Source of the DNA: an uncultured Lachnospiraceae bacterium
Lineage (GTDB): Bacteria > Bacillota > Clostridia > Lachnospirales > Lachnospiraceae
NCBI GenBank assembly: GCA_934294885.1
Contig: CAKRAK010000021.1
Location: forward strand, 1 to 54,667
Reading direction: 5' to 3'
Length of the DNA: 54,667 nt
Both the position numbers and the translations under genes were made by a program. Of the stretch, positions 42,511-50,402 are shown one piece after another (the stretch's first letter is position 1; every line of letters starts with the position of its first letter). The notes below the pieces were generated by a model that was not told the origin of the DNA, ran no database searches, and worked only from the letters and a program-made list of their open reading frames with translations.

Positions 42511-44139
42511 ATGATAAGTGCAAATAATGTTACTTTGCGTTTTGGAAAAAAAGCGCTGTTTGAGGATGTCAATATTAAGTTTACGGAAGGGAACTGTTAT
42601 GGCTTAATTGGAGCAAACGGAGCAGGAAAATCCACCTTTTTGAAAATCTTGTCCGGCGAATTGGAGACGACAAAGGGAGATATTACCATGAATGCCGGGG
42701 AGCGGTTATCGATTCTACGTCAGGATCATTTCAAGTATAATGACTTTACGGTTTTGGATACCGTAATTATGGGTAATCAGCATTTATATGATGTAATGAA
42801 AGAAAAAGATGCTATTTATGCAAAGGAAGATTTTACGGATGCAGATGGTGAACGGGCTGCTGTTTTGGAAGGCGAATTTGCCGAGATGAACGGATGGGAA
42901 GCGGAATCGGATGCTGCCACCTTGTTGAATGGATTGGGAGTTGATACGGAAAATCACTACAAATTAATGTCAGAGCTTGAGGACACCTTAAAGGTTAAGG
43001 TATTACTTGCACAGGCATTGTTTGGTAATCCGGATGTATTGTTATTGGACGAGCCTACCAACCATTTGGATTTGGAGGCGATTGCATGGTTAGAGGAATT
43101 CCTGATTAATTTTGATAATACTGTGATTGTTGTATCCCATGACCGTTACTTTTTGAATAAGGTTTGTACTCATATTGCGGATATTGACTATGGTAAAATT
43201 CAATTATATGCAGGTAATTATGATTTCTGGTATGAATCCAGCCAGTTAATGATCAAGCAGATGAAGGAAGCCAATAAGAAGAAAGAAGAAAAGATAAAGG
43301 AATTACAGGAATTTATCCAGCGATTCTCCGCAAATGCATCGAAGTCTAAGCAGGCAACCTCAAGAAAGCGTGCGCTGGAGAAAATCGAACTGGATGAGAT
43401 GCGTCCTTCCAGTCGTAAATATCCGTATATTGACTTCAGACCGAATCGTGAGATTGGTAATGAAGTATTGACGGTTGAAGGCATTACCAAGACAGTAGAT
43501 GGAGAAAAGATATTAGATAATATTTCCTTTACCATCGGACGGGAGGACAAGGTTGCCTTTGTCGGACCGAACACCTTGGCAACAACGATGCTCTTTAAGA
43601 TTTTAACCGGTGAGGAAGAGGCAGATGAAGGTACCTTCAAATGGGGCATTACTACATCTCAGGGTTACTTCCCGAAAGATAATACAAAAGAATTTGACAA
43701 CGACATGACAATTGTAGAGTGGCTGACCCAGTATTCGGAAGAAAAGGATCCTACTTATGTCAGAGGATTTCTGGGAAGAATGTTATTTGCCGGAGATGAT
43801 GGCGTGAAAAAGGTAAAGGTTCTTTCCGGAGGGGAGAAGGTGCGTTGCCTTCTTTCTAAGATGATGATTATGGGCTCTAATGTACTTGTGTTGGACGAGC
43901 CTACCAACCATTTGGATATGGAATCTATTACAGCATTGAATAACGGTCTGATTAAATTCCCGGGAGTGCTTTTATTCTCATCTCAGGATCATCAGTTTAT
44001 TCAGACAACAGCAAACCGTATTATGGAGATTACTTCTAACGGATTGATTGATAAAATGACAACATATGATGAGTATTTAGAGAGTGACGAGCTGGCAAGA
44101 AAACGTCAGGTTATGAATATTGACTCATCCGAACAGTAA
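42511..44139 (+). CDS. ABC-F family ATPase (YbiT/YkpA-like) with degenerate second site
   Basis: 542 residues, two ABC domains in one soluble chain with no membrane segment. ABC1 (about 1-245): Walker A GANGAGKS (34-41), Walker B LLLDEP and H-loop His210. Its signature reads SELED, the altered form also seen in YbiT. The linker (about 246-310) contains RFSANASKSKQATSRKR, the P-site-tRNA-interaction region typical of YbiT/YkpA. ABC2 (about 318-540): Walker A is GPNTLATT (352-359), lacking Gly-Lys. LSGGE (438-442) and Walker B LVLDEP are intact, and the H-loop position reads Q492 in SSQDHQF. ABC-F proteins act on the ribosome. This one probably hydrolyses ATP asymmetrically. Confidence 0.92.
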   Translation: MISANNVTLRFGKKALFEDVNIKFTEGNCYGLIGANGAGKSTFLKILSGELETTKGDITMNAGERLSILRQDHFKYNDFTVLDTVIMGNQHLYDVMKEKDAIYAKEDFTDADGERAAVLEGEFAEMNGWEAESDAATLLNGLGVDTENHYKLMSELEDTLKVKVLLAQALFGNPDVLLLDEPTNHLDLEAIAWLEEFLINFDNTVIVVSHDRYFLNKVCTHIADIDYGKIQLYAGNYDFWYESSQLMIKQMKEANKKKEEKIKELQEFIQRFSANASKSKQATSRKRALEKIELDEMRPSSRKYPYIDFRPNREIGNEVLTVEGITKTVDGEKILDNISFTIGREDKVAFVGPNTLATTMLFKILTGEEEADEGTFKWGITTSQGYFPKDNTKEFDNDMTIVEWLTQYSEEKDPTYVRGFLGRMLFAGDDGVKKVKVLSGGEKVRCLLSKMMIMGSNVLVLDEPTNHLDMESITALNNGLIKFPGVLLFSSQDHQFIQTTANRIMEITSNGLIDKMTTYDEYLESDELARKRQVMNIDSSEQ

Positions 44140-44148
44140 TCTGTTGGT

Positions 44149-44167
44149 CAAATTGTAAGACAATTTG
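44149..44167 (+). terminator. Weak hairpin after the ABC-F gene
   Basis: A perfect 8-bp stem (CAAATTGT with ACAATTTG) and 3-base loop, without a clear T run. Confidence 0.35.
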
Positions 44168-44205
44168 TCTGAAAAGGGATTATTTGCGGTGGAAATTAGA
44201 GTATT

Positions 44206-44267
44206 TTCACAATAACCAATAAAAAAGATGGGCTATTTTTAGGTACTATATGGAATATTCACAATAA
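44206..44267 (+). promoter_or_regulatory. Paired direct repeats upstream of the sugar importer promoter
   Basis: TTCACAATAA occurs at 44206-44215 and again at 44258-44267, 52 bases apart (about five helical turns). Both lie upstream of the promoter at 44284. They may be regulator sites; no known consensus was matched. Confidence 0.35.
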
Positions 44268-44283
44268 AAATAGAAAAAAAGAC

Positions 44284-44312
44284 TTGCAAAATTGGTTAAA
44301 ATGATATATATT
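44284..44312 (+). promoter_or_regulatory. Promoter of the sugar ABC importer
   Basis: TTGCAA (44284-44289), 17-base spacer, TATATT (44307-44312). The leader before the binding-protein start is about 120 bases. Confidence 0.55.
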
Positions 44313-44437
44313 ATAGGAACAGACGACAAGTCCGTATGTGGATTTATTACTTATGGCATTATTATTATGAGATTTCATAATAATTACATAAATGCAAATC
44401 TATTATTTTAATAACTCAAAAGGGAGGAAAAAAGTCT

Positions 44438-45838
44438 ATGAGAAAGAAATTAGTAAGTGGACTTCTTGCAGCTACTATGGTTGCAAGCTTAATGGTAGGT
44501 TGTGGATCAACTAATAATGCAGGTGATACTACAGAAGCTGCCAACAACGATGCTACAGAGGCAACAGAAGCAACAGAGGAGGTTACAGAAGCTGAAGTTA
44601 CTGAGGCTGCTACAATGGAAGCTCCTTCAGCAGAAGGTCGTTCAGACATCAACGTATATCTTTGGGATGATGATGGACAGGGCAAATGTGAGTACGTATT
44701 AAGCAAGATGGATAAGGAACTTGCTGATCACATCAAGATCGTTAACTTAGGTGTTGGTGGTACAGATCAGGCTTATGCTGATGGTATTAACGCTGGTTAC
44801 GCAGATAAAGATAACTATCCTTCAGTAATCTTATCAGACGCTGGTTTCGTTAAGATGCTTGCAGCTGACGAGAACGTAATGTCAATCGCTGATGCTGGTA
44901 TTACAGATGAGATGTATGCTAACGCATATGCTTACACAAAGGAATTAGGTAGTGTTGGTGGAACATTAAAGGCACTTTCATGGCAGGCAACTCCAGGATG
45001 TTTAGTTTACAGAGCTGACATCGCTAAGGAAGTTCTTGGAACAGATGATCCGGATGAAGTAGCTTCTAAGGTTGCTGGATGGGATAACTTCTTCGCTGTA
45101 GCTGATCAGATGAAGGAAAAAGGATACAAGATGACTTCAGGTGCTGATGAAATCAAGTACGCTTGCTTAAATCAGAGAACTCAGCCATGGGTATCAGATG
45201 ATTCTAAGTTACAGTTAGGTGACGAGATCACAACTTATGTTGAGAATGCTAAGAAGTTATATGACGGAGATTACACAAACAAGGCTAACACATGGACAGA
45301 GAACTGGACAGCTTCTATGGCTGAAGGTGATGTATTCTGTTACTTTGGTTGTACATGGTTCTTAGGAACAATGGAAGCTTCTTGTACAGAAGATACTGCT
45401 AACTTCGGTAAGTGGAAAATCTGTGCTGCACCAGAAGGTTATAACTGGGGTGGTACATTCCTTATGATTGGTAAGGATACACCAGATCCTGAATTAGCTG
45501 CATACTTTGTATACATGATGACTTGTGATGAGGACGTATTATACGGACTTAACGCTGACAAGGGTGACTTCGTAAACAACAAGAAAGTTATTGACAAGTT
45601 AGTTGCTGATGGTGTTGGTGAAAGAGATATCCTTGGCGGACAGAATGCACTTGATGTATTCAGCTCAAATGCTATGACTCTTACATGTACAGCATCTGAT
45701 ATTGATAACGATGTTATCGCTGCTCTTGATCATGCTTCTGAAGCTTACAACACAGGTGAGTATTCATCAGTTGATGAGTGTGTTGATTACGTTAAGGATC
45801 AGATTAAGACAACTCTTGACTACATCACTGTAGAGTAA
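44438..45838 (+). CDS. Carbohydrate ABC transporter substrate-binding lipoprotein
   Basis: 466 residues. A signal peptide ends in MVGC (Cys22). A Thr/Glu/Ala linker (about 28-65) precedes a family-1 solute-binding fold: DINVYLWDDDGQGKC, LKALSWQATPGCLVYRADI and the YNWGGTFLMIGKD strand. It is tethered outside the membrane and delivers a sugar or oligosaccharide to the permeases encoded downstream. Codon use is strongly biased (GCT, GGT, AAC), which suggests an abundant protein. GGGAGGAA precedes the start. A strong hairpin lies between this gene and the first permease. The ligand cannot be deduced. Confidence 0.93.
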   Translation: MRKKLVSGLLAATMVASLMVGCGSTNNAGDTTEAANNDATEATEATEEVTEAEVTEAATMEAPSAEGRSDINVYLWDDDGQGKCEYVLSKMDKELADHIKIVNLGVGGTDQAYADGINAGYADKDNYPSVILSDAGFVKMLAADENVMSIADAGITDEMYANAYAYTKELGSVGGTLKALSWQATPGCLVYRADIAKEVLGTDDPDEVASKVAGWDNFFAVADQMKEKGYKMTSGADEIKYACLNQRTQPWVSDDSKLQLGDEITTYVENAKKLYDGDYTNKANTWTENWTASMAEGDVFCYFGCTWFLGTMEASCTEDTANFGKWKICAAPEGYNWGGTFLMIGKDTPDPELAAYFVYMMTCDEDVLYGLNADKGDFVNNKKVIDKLVADGVGERDILGGQNALDVFSSNAMTLTCTASDIDNDVIAALDHASEAYNTGEYSSVDECVDYVKDQIKTTLDYITVE

Positions 45839-45880
45839 TTAGATTGTTTATCGTAATAACAATATTTAATTATTAAGTTG

Positions 45881-45916
45881 TGCGCTCATGTGCATTCGCA
45901 CATGGGCGCATTTTTT
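45881..45916 (+). terminator. Terminator/attenuator between binding protein and permeases
   Basis: A 13-bp stem (45881-45893 with 45898-45910, one G-T pair) and 4-base loop followed by T6. It is placed to give many binding-protein transcripts and fewer full-length ones. Confidence 0.88.
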
Positions 45917-45947
45917 ACCTAAAATAAAATGGATTGGGAGTGACGGT

Positions 45948-46892
45948 GTGAGACAAGCAAAGAAAAAAACAGTTGAGTATGGAAAGTACGGAATTATTTT
46001 CCTTATTCCTTTCTTCGTAGCATTTTTTATATTCCAGTTCTATCCACTTCTTTATACCATCTTTAAATCATTATTATATGATCAGAAGATTAGTAGAACC
46101 AATTTTGAGACACACTTTGGTTTAGGAAACTATACCAATTATATCTTTGGTGAAGCCGGCGGTGGAGAATTCTGGAGTTCATTATGGATAACAATTATTC
46201 TGTGGATATTAAACTTTATTCCACAGATTATATTAGCTCTCGTTTTGGCTGCATGGTTTACAGACAGTCATAACAAGTTAAAGGGTACAGGTGCTTATAA
46301 GGTAATGATGTACATGCCTAATATCATTACTGCAGCAACTACAGCTTTGTTGTTCTATCAGTTATTTAATGTTAATGGTACAATTACAAAATCATTAATT
46401 AAAGTCGGATTGGTAAATTCAAACGGATTTATTGAAAAAGGCTGGGGTTCTTTATTGCTCGTTGCCTTTATTCAGTTCTGGATGTGGTATGGTAATACAA
46501 TGATCGTATTAATTGCCGGTATTCTTGGTATTAATCCATCATTATATGAAGCTGCCATGGTTGATGGTGCTACATCAAAACAGCAGTTCTTCAAGATTAC
46601 ATTGCCATTGTTAAGACCTATTTTACAGTATACAATGGTTACTTCAGCAATCGGTGGTTTACAGATGTACGATATTCCACAGTTGTTAAATGAAGGTGGC
46701 CCACTTGTTAAGATGGGTAGCAAGTCTGTACTTTCGACAACTACAGTTGTTATGTTAATTAAGAAATATGCATCAGTTGGTGCGTCTACAGAAAACTTCG
46801 GACGTGCATCTGCTTATTCTGTTGTATTATTCCTCGTAACATTGGTTGTAAGTATGATTTTCTACAAGTTAACAGCAAAGAAAGCAGTGTAG
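45948..46892 (+). CDS. Sugar ABC transporter permease 1 (MalF/UgpA type)
   Basis: 314 residues from a GTG at 45948. An in-frame ATG 60 bases upstream lies inside the terminator hairpin and is rejected; GGGAGTGA supports the GTG. Six membrane helices are seen, beginning GIIFLIPFFVAFFIFQFYPLLYTIFKS. The cytoplasmic EAA loop, which docks the ATPase, is EAAMVDGATSKQQFFKITLPLLRP in two parts around residues 205-230. It forms a heterodimer with the next gene product. No ATPase gene is present, so a shared MsmX/UgpC-type ATPase is expected elsewhere. Confidence 0.93.
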   Translation: MRQAKKKTVEYGKYGIIFLIPFFVAFFIFQFYPLLYTIFKSLLYDQKISRTNFETHFGLGNYTNYIFGEAGGGEFWSSLWITIILWILNFIPQIILALVLAAWFTDSHNKLKGTGAYKVMMYMPNIITAATTALLFYQLFNVNGTITKSLIKVGLVNSNGFIEKGWGSLLLVAFIQFWMWYGNTMIVLIAGILGINPSLYEAAMVDGATSKQQFFKITLPLLRPILQYTMVTSAIGGLQMYDIPQLLNEGGPLVKMGSKSVLSTTTVVMLIKKYASVGASTENFGRASAYSVVLFLVTLVVSMIFYKLTAKKAV

Positions 46893-46911
46893 GAAGGAGG
46901 ATATATTCGAT

Positions 46912-47775
46912 ATGGCAGTAGAAAAGAAAAAACTTTCAGGAAAAGTAATTTTTAGAATGGTTATTTGCATTATCTTATGTATCTTAGCAATATTTCCTTT
47001 CTATATTTTGGTTATTAACGCAACATTACCACATGCAGAGATTTCAACAGGTATCAAGTTTATCCCTGGAACGAACTTTATTAAGAACTTCCAGAACATG
47101 ATGAACCCTGAGAAGATGTTGGTTAAGTCTGTATCATTGATTGGTGCGTTCCGTAACTCGTTAATCATCACAGTTCCAACAACTGTATTACAGATTTATT
47201 TCGGTACTTTAACAGCATATGCATTAACAGTATATCAGTTTAAGGGAAGAGACTTTATCTGGGGTGTTATTTACGGTATCATGATGATTCCTACACAGGT
47301 TTCTATCGTAGGTTTGATTAAGATTTGTCAGTTGACACACTTATATGGTACTGTATTACCAATGATTCTTCCTGCAATCGCAGCTCCTACCACTGTTTAC
47401 TTTATGAAGCAGTACATGGAGAATGGTCTTTCTATTGAGATCGTTGAGGCAGCCCGTATTGATGGATGTAGTGAGTTCTCAATCTTTAACAAGATTGCAT
47501 TACCACTTATGAAGCCGGCTATGGCAACACAGGCTATTTTCGCATTCGTTGCATCATGGAATAACTTATATACACCTTCTATCTTATTAGGTGCTAAGAG
47601 AGAGTTATCTACATTGCCAATGTATGCACAGGCTATTCGTGCAAACGATAAGACACCGGACTTAGGTCAGGTTTATGCAGCTATGTTATGTGCTATTTTG
47701 CCAATTGTTGTTGCATATTTGTTATTATCTAAGTATATTATCGAGGGTGTTGCTCTTGGTGGTGTTAAGGAGTAA
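46912..47775 (+). CDS. Sugar ABC transporter permease 2 (MalG/UgpE type)
   Basis: 287 residues, six membrane helices. The first lies at about 10-30 (FRMVICIILCILAIFPFYILVIN), followed by the family's extracellular loop. The EAA motif reads EAARIDGCSEFSIF then NKIALPLMKP, and the C terminus (LSKYIIEGVALGGVKE) is the usual family ending. AAGGAGG lies 11 bases upstream and the gene starts 19 bases after permease 1, confirming an operon. A terminator follows at 47809. Confidence 0.94.
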   Translation: MAVEKKKLSGKVIFRMVICIILCILAIFPFYILVINATLPHAEISTGIKFIPGTNFIKNFQNMMNPEKMLVKSVSLIGAFRNSLIITVPTTVLQIYFGTLTAYALTVYQFKGRDFIWGVIYGIMMIPTQVSIVGLIKICQLTHLYGTVLPMILPAIAAPTTVYFMKQYMENGLSIEIVEAARIDGCSEFSIFNKIALPLMKPAMATQAIFAFVASWNNLYTPSILLGAKRELSTLPMYAQAIRANDKTPDLGQVYAAMLCAILPIVVAYLLLSKYIIEGVALGGVKE

Positions 47776-47808
47776 TTTTACATTAAATTACATATTTAAC
47801 TATGATTT

Positions 47809-47849
47809 AAAACCGATTCTTCTGAAAAGAGGAATCGGTTTTGTTTTTT
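47809..47849 (+). terminator. Terminator of the sugar importer operon
   Basis: AAAACCGATTC and GAATCGGTTTT pair (11 bp), continued by TCT/AGA after one mismatch, around a 4-base loop. GTTTTTT follows. Confidence 0.88.
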
Positions 47850-47951
47850 GAAAAAACAGTGAAATCTTTCCGTTTCATATTGACTTTTTATGATAGAAAT
47901 GTAATCATAAAAAGAGTTGCATGTAAGAATAAATATGGAAGGACATAGAAC

Positions 47952-49028
47952 ATGGATATGAATAAGAAGAAAACAAGACACAGTAAGAAAATAATTACGG
48001 CAATTATGCTGGCATGTGTGATGCTTATAAGCTGTGTTGGATGTGGTAAGAAGGCTGTTTCCGTTGAGGAAGCAAAGAAAAATGTTGTAATGACGCTGAA
48101 TGATTATGATGTTACGTTAAGCGAATATAATCTTTTTGCAATACAGTATATGATGATGCAGGGCATGAATCCGGATGATATTACAAGTGATAAGATTGAC
48201 TCTATGAAGACGGAGATTGCCAATGAGATTAAGTTAGAGATTGTTGAATATTTGTTGGCACAGAAGACTGATGGCGTTGAGGTTGCAGATGATGCGAAGG
48301 CAGAAATTTCGACCAATACAGATAACTATATTGATAAGATGGGAGAGGATTTTCTTTCTCAGTACGGAATTGATAAGGCTGCGGTAACACAGTTATTTAC
48401 AGAACAGGCATATATTAAGGCATTAACAGATAAAGCAAAGCAGGATTTGGCTGACGATGCATATGAGGATAATGCAGAGAAGTTTAAGGATATAGATTTT
48501 CATACCGTATATTATGCATTGTTCCCAAGTATTCAGTATGATGAAGATGGGAATGCAGTAACAGATGATAATGGTGAGAATGTATCTTTATCTGACGACG
48601 AATTAAAAAAACAGAAGGAAAAGGCAGAAGAGCTGCAGAAGCGTGCAGCTAAGGGTGAGAAGCTGGAAGATTTAATCGAAGAATATGGAATCAGTGCATA
48701 TTCAGGTGAAGAGAGAAATTATCAGGGTGCTTATGAGGATAAACTGAATCAGGTAGTGGATAATATGAAAGAAGGAGACATTTCGGATGTTATAGAGACA
48801 GATGCGGGTTATATGGTAGTTCGTATGGATAATCCAAAGGATGAAGACTACAAGGAATATGCTCTTCATTATGCAGCAATGCAGACAGCGAACAGTTCGA
48901 TTACAACACTGCAACAGAGTTGGCTTTCTTCTTCCGGATGTAAGGATGTAGAGCCGGACGAAGATGTCATTAAATCAGTAGATTTTAAGGGCATGTGTCA
49001 GAAGATGAAGGATAATGGTGTATACTAA
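47952..49028 (+). CDS. SurA/PrsA-like foldase, probable lipoprotein (paralogue 4)
   Basis: 358 residues; GGAAGGA lies 8 bases before the ATG. A basic start and hydrophobic stretch end near SCVGC (Cys31 as probable lipid site, though the lipobox is not ideal). The order copies the other foldase-like proteins here: an NVVMTLNDYDVTLSEYNLF strand-helix start, a helical region to about 175, then a parvulin-like domain from HTVYYALFP to GYMVVRM. The active-site His of GYHI is replaced. The sequence VSLSDDELKKQKEKAEEL closely parallels paralogue 1. It lies between a terminator and the YesL-type gene. Confidence 0.75.
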   Translation: MDMNKKKTRHSKKIITAIMLACVMLISCVGCGKKAVSVEEAKKNVVMTLNDYDVTLSEYNLFAIQYMMMQGMNPDDITSDKIDSMKTEIANEIKLEIVEYLLAQKTDGVEVADDAKAEISTNTDNYIDKMGEDFLSQYGIDKAAVTQLFTEQAYIKALTDKAKQDLADDAYEDNAEKFKDIDFHTVYYALFPSIQYDEDGNAVTDDNGENVSLSDDELKKQKEKAEELQKRAAKGEKLEDLIEEYGISAYSGEERNYQGAYEDKLNQVVDNMKEGDISDVIETDAGYMVVRMDNPKDEDYKEYALHYAAMQTANSSITTLQQSWLSSSGCKDVEPDEDVIKSVDFKGMCQKMKDNGVY

Positions 49029-49103
49029 GAAGATTGATAAAGATGGAAGGTTGTTTGGAAATATCTGTAAAACAGCTGGTTTGAGAGGTAGGAGTATTAA
49101 GTT

Positions 49104-50228
49104 TTGAAGGAAGAGATAATAACAGATTCGGAGCTGTCTAAGGTTCAAAAGAATGATGATAATGAATTGGCAGATAGAGCTGAATCGGAAGATAGGAATG
49201 CACCGGAGCCGGAAAATAAGGCAGAAGATACAAAGAAAGCAGAATCAGAAGGTAAGCCGGATGGAGTTGCTATACCGGAAAGTAGAATCCACTTAGAGGA
49301 TGTAAAGGTGGCAGAATCGGAAGGTGATTCGGATGGAACTGCTGCATCGGAAAGTAGAATCGACTCAGAAGATATAGATTTGGATGCTTTAGACGAGAAT
49401 GCAGACAGTGATAACCCGGGAGGGGATGCAGCTCCTAATGAATCTAAGCTGAAAAGAGGACTGGATATATTCGGAAGTCTTTTTGCACTGAATCTATGCT
49501 TTGTATTAACAATATTGCCGGTTTTTACAATTGGTGCAGCTTGTACGGCGATGTATGCCATGATGTATAAGATTCAACGCCATGATGATTATACCGTTGT
49601 AAGGGAATATTTTCAGGAATTTAGCAAGAATTTCAAGAAGGCTACCATTACATGGCTGATTATGCTTTTGGCAGCTGTGATTCTATGGGGACAGTACATG
49701 TATATCTGTAATTTCCAGGATGGAATGGCGATGCTATATAGTGTATTGCTGCTGATAGAAGGTGTTTTAGCGTGCCTGATTGTACCATTTGTATTCCCGT
49801 TGTTGGCTTATTTTGATAATACCATTGCCAATACCTTTAAGAATGCATTGTTATTGTCTGTTAGTAATTTAGGTTCATGGTTAAAAATATTTGTTGCCTG
49901 GTTCGCAACATTCTTTTTCTCCTTTGGGTATGAGGTTATCATTTTAAATATCTGGTATTTGTGGGTATTTATTATCTTTGGATTGCTGTTTTACGGTTCT
50001 TCTGTGGTTGCAAAGAAGGTATTTGACAAGATTCGGAAAAAACAGAAGGAAGTTCATGATGACCCGAATGCGCTAACCATGAAGGAAGTAAAGGAACGTA
50101 AGAAAAAGGAAAAGCAACAAAAGAAAAAGCGTTTTGCATCCAACAAGTCCATAAAAGATCATATGTCTGTTATGGATACGGTAAATGGAACGGCTCCTAA
50201 GAAGAAGGAGACTTCGTTGGAGGATTAA
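49104..50228 (+). CDS. YesL-family (DUF624) membrane protein with acidic repeat N terminus
   Basis: 374 residues with a TTG start (GGTAGGAG 9 bases upstream). Residues 1-115 are acidic and low in complexity, with two tandem copies of a roughly 24-residue unit (AESEGKPDG...SRIHLEDV and AESEGDSDG...SRIDSEDI). The DUF624/YesL domain (about 118-315) has five to six membrane helices, starting KRGLDIFGSLFALNLCFVLTILPVFTIG, with the family GAACTAMYAM motif. A Lys-rich cytoplasmic tail follows. YesL proteins are usually encoded beside sugar ABC importers, and this one lies just beyond the importer operon, so a regulatory or assembly role is plausible. The molecular function is unknown. Confidence 0.85.
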   Translation: MKEEIITDSELSKVQKNDDNELADRAESEDRNAPEPENKAEDTKKAESEGKPDGVAIPESRIHLEDVKVAESEGDSDGTAASESRIDSEDIDLDALDENADSDNPGGDAAPNESKLKRGLDIFGSLFALNLCFVLTILPVFTIGAACTAMYAMMYKIQRHDDYTVVREYFQEFSKNFKKATITWLIMLLAAVILWGQYMYICNFQDGMAMLYSVLLLIEGVLACLIVPFVFPLLAYFDNTIANTFKNALLLSVSNLGSWLKIFVAWFATFFFSFGYEVIILNIWYLWVFIIFGLLFYGSSVVAKKVFDKIRKKQKEVHDDPNALTMKEVKERKKKEKQQKKKRFASNKSIKDHMSVMDTVNGTAPKKKETSLED

Positions 50229-50246
50229 AATAAGATTTTTGTAGAA

Positions 50247-50329
50247 AAAGGTCAGACATCTGTTGAACTGTAGTCTCTTTACAGGATATACCGGTAAGGA
50301 GGGTACATATCAACAGATGCCTGACCTTT
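50247..50329. terminator. Long inverted repeat with structured loop between convergent genes
   Basis: Arms 50247-50266 and 50310-50329 pair over 20 bases with one mismatch. The 43-base loop can form CTGTA/TACAG and contains the palindrome TACCGGTA. On the minus strand the 3' arm is followed by a T5 run, so it most likely terminates the aminotransferase transcript. On the plus strand the T run is short. Confidence 0.55.
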
Positions 50330-50402
50330 GTTGTGATTATAATGTCTGACGGTTGTCAGTTCTTTCGGTATGATAACATCTGACTCATATCTTAATGGAA
50401 GC

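Noticed and set aside
45888..45947. Longer N terminus for sugar permease 1
   Set aside because: The upstream ATG lies inside the terminator stem, has no ribosome binding site and would add a polar stretch not found in this permease family.
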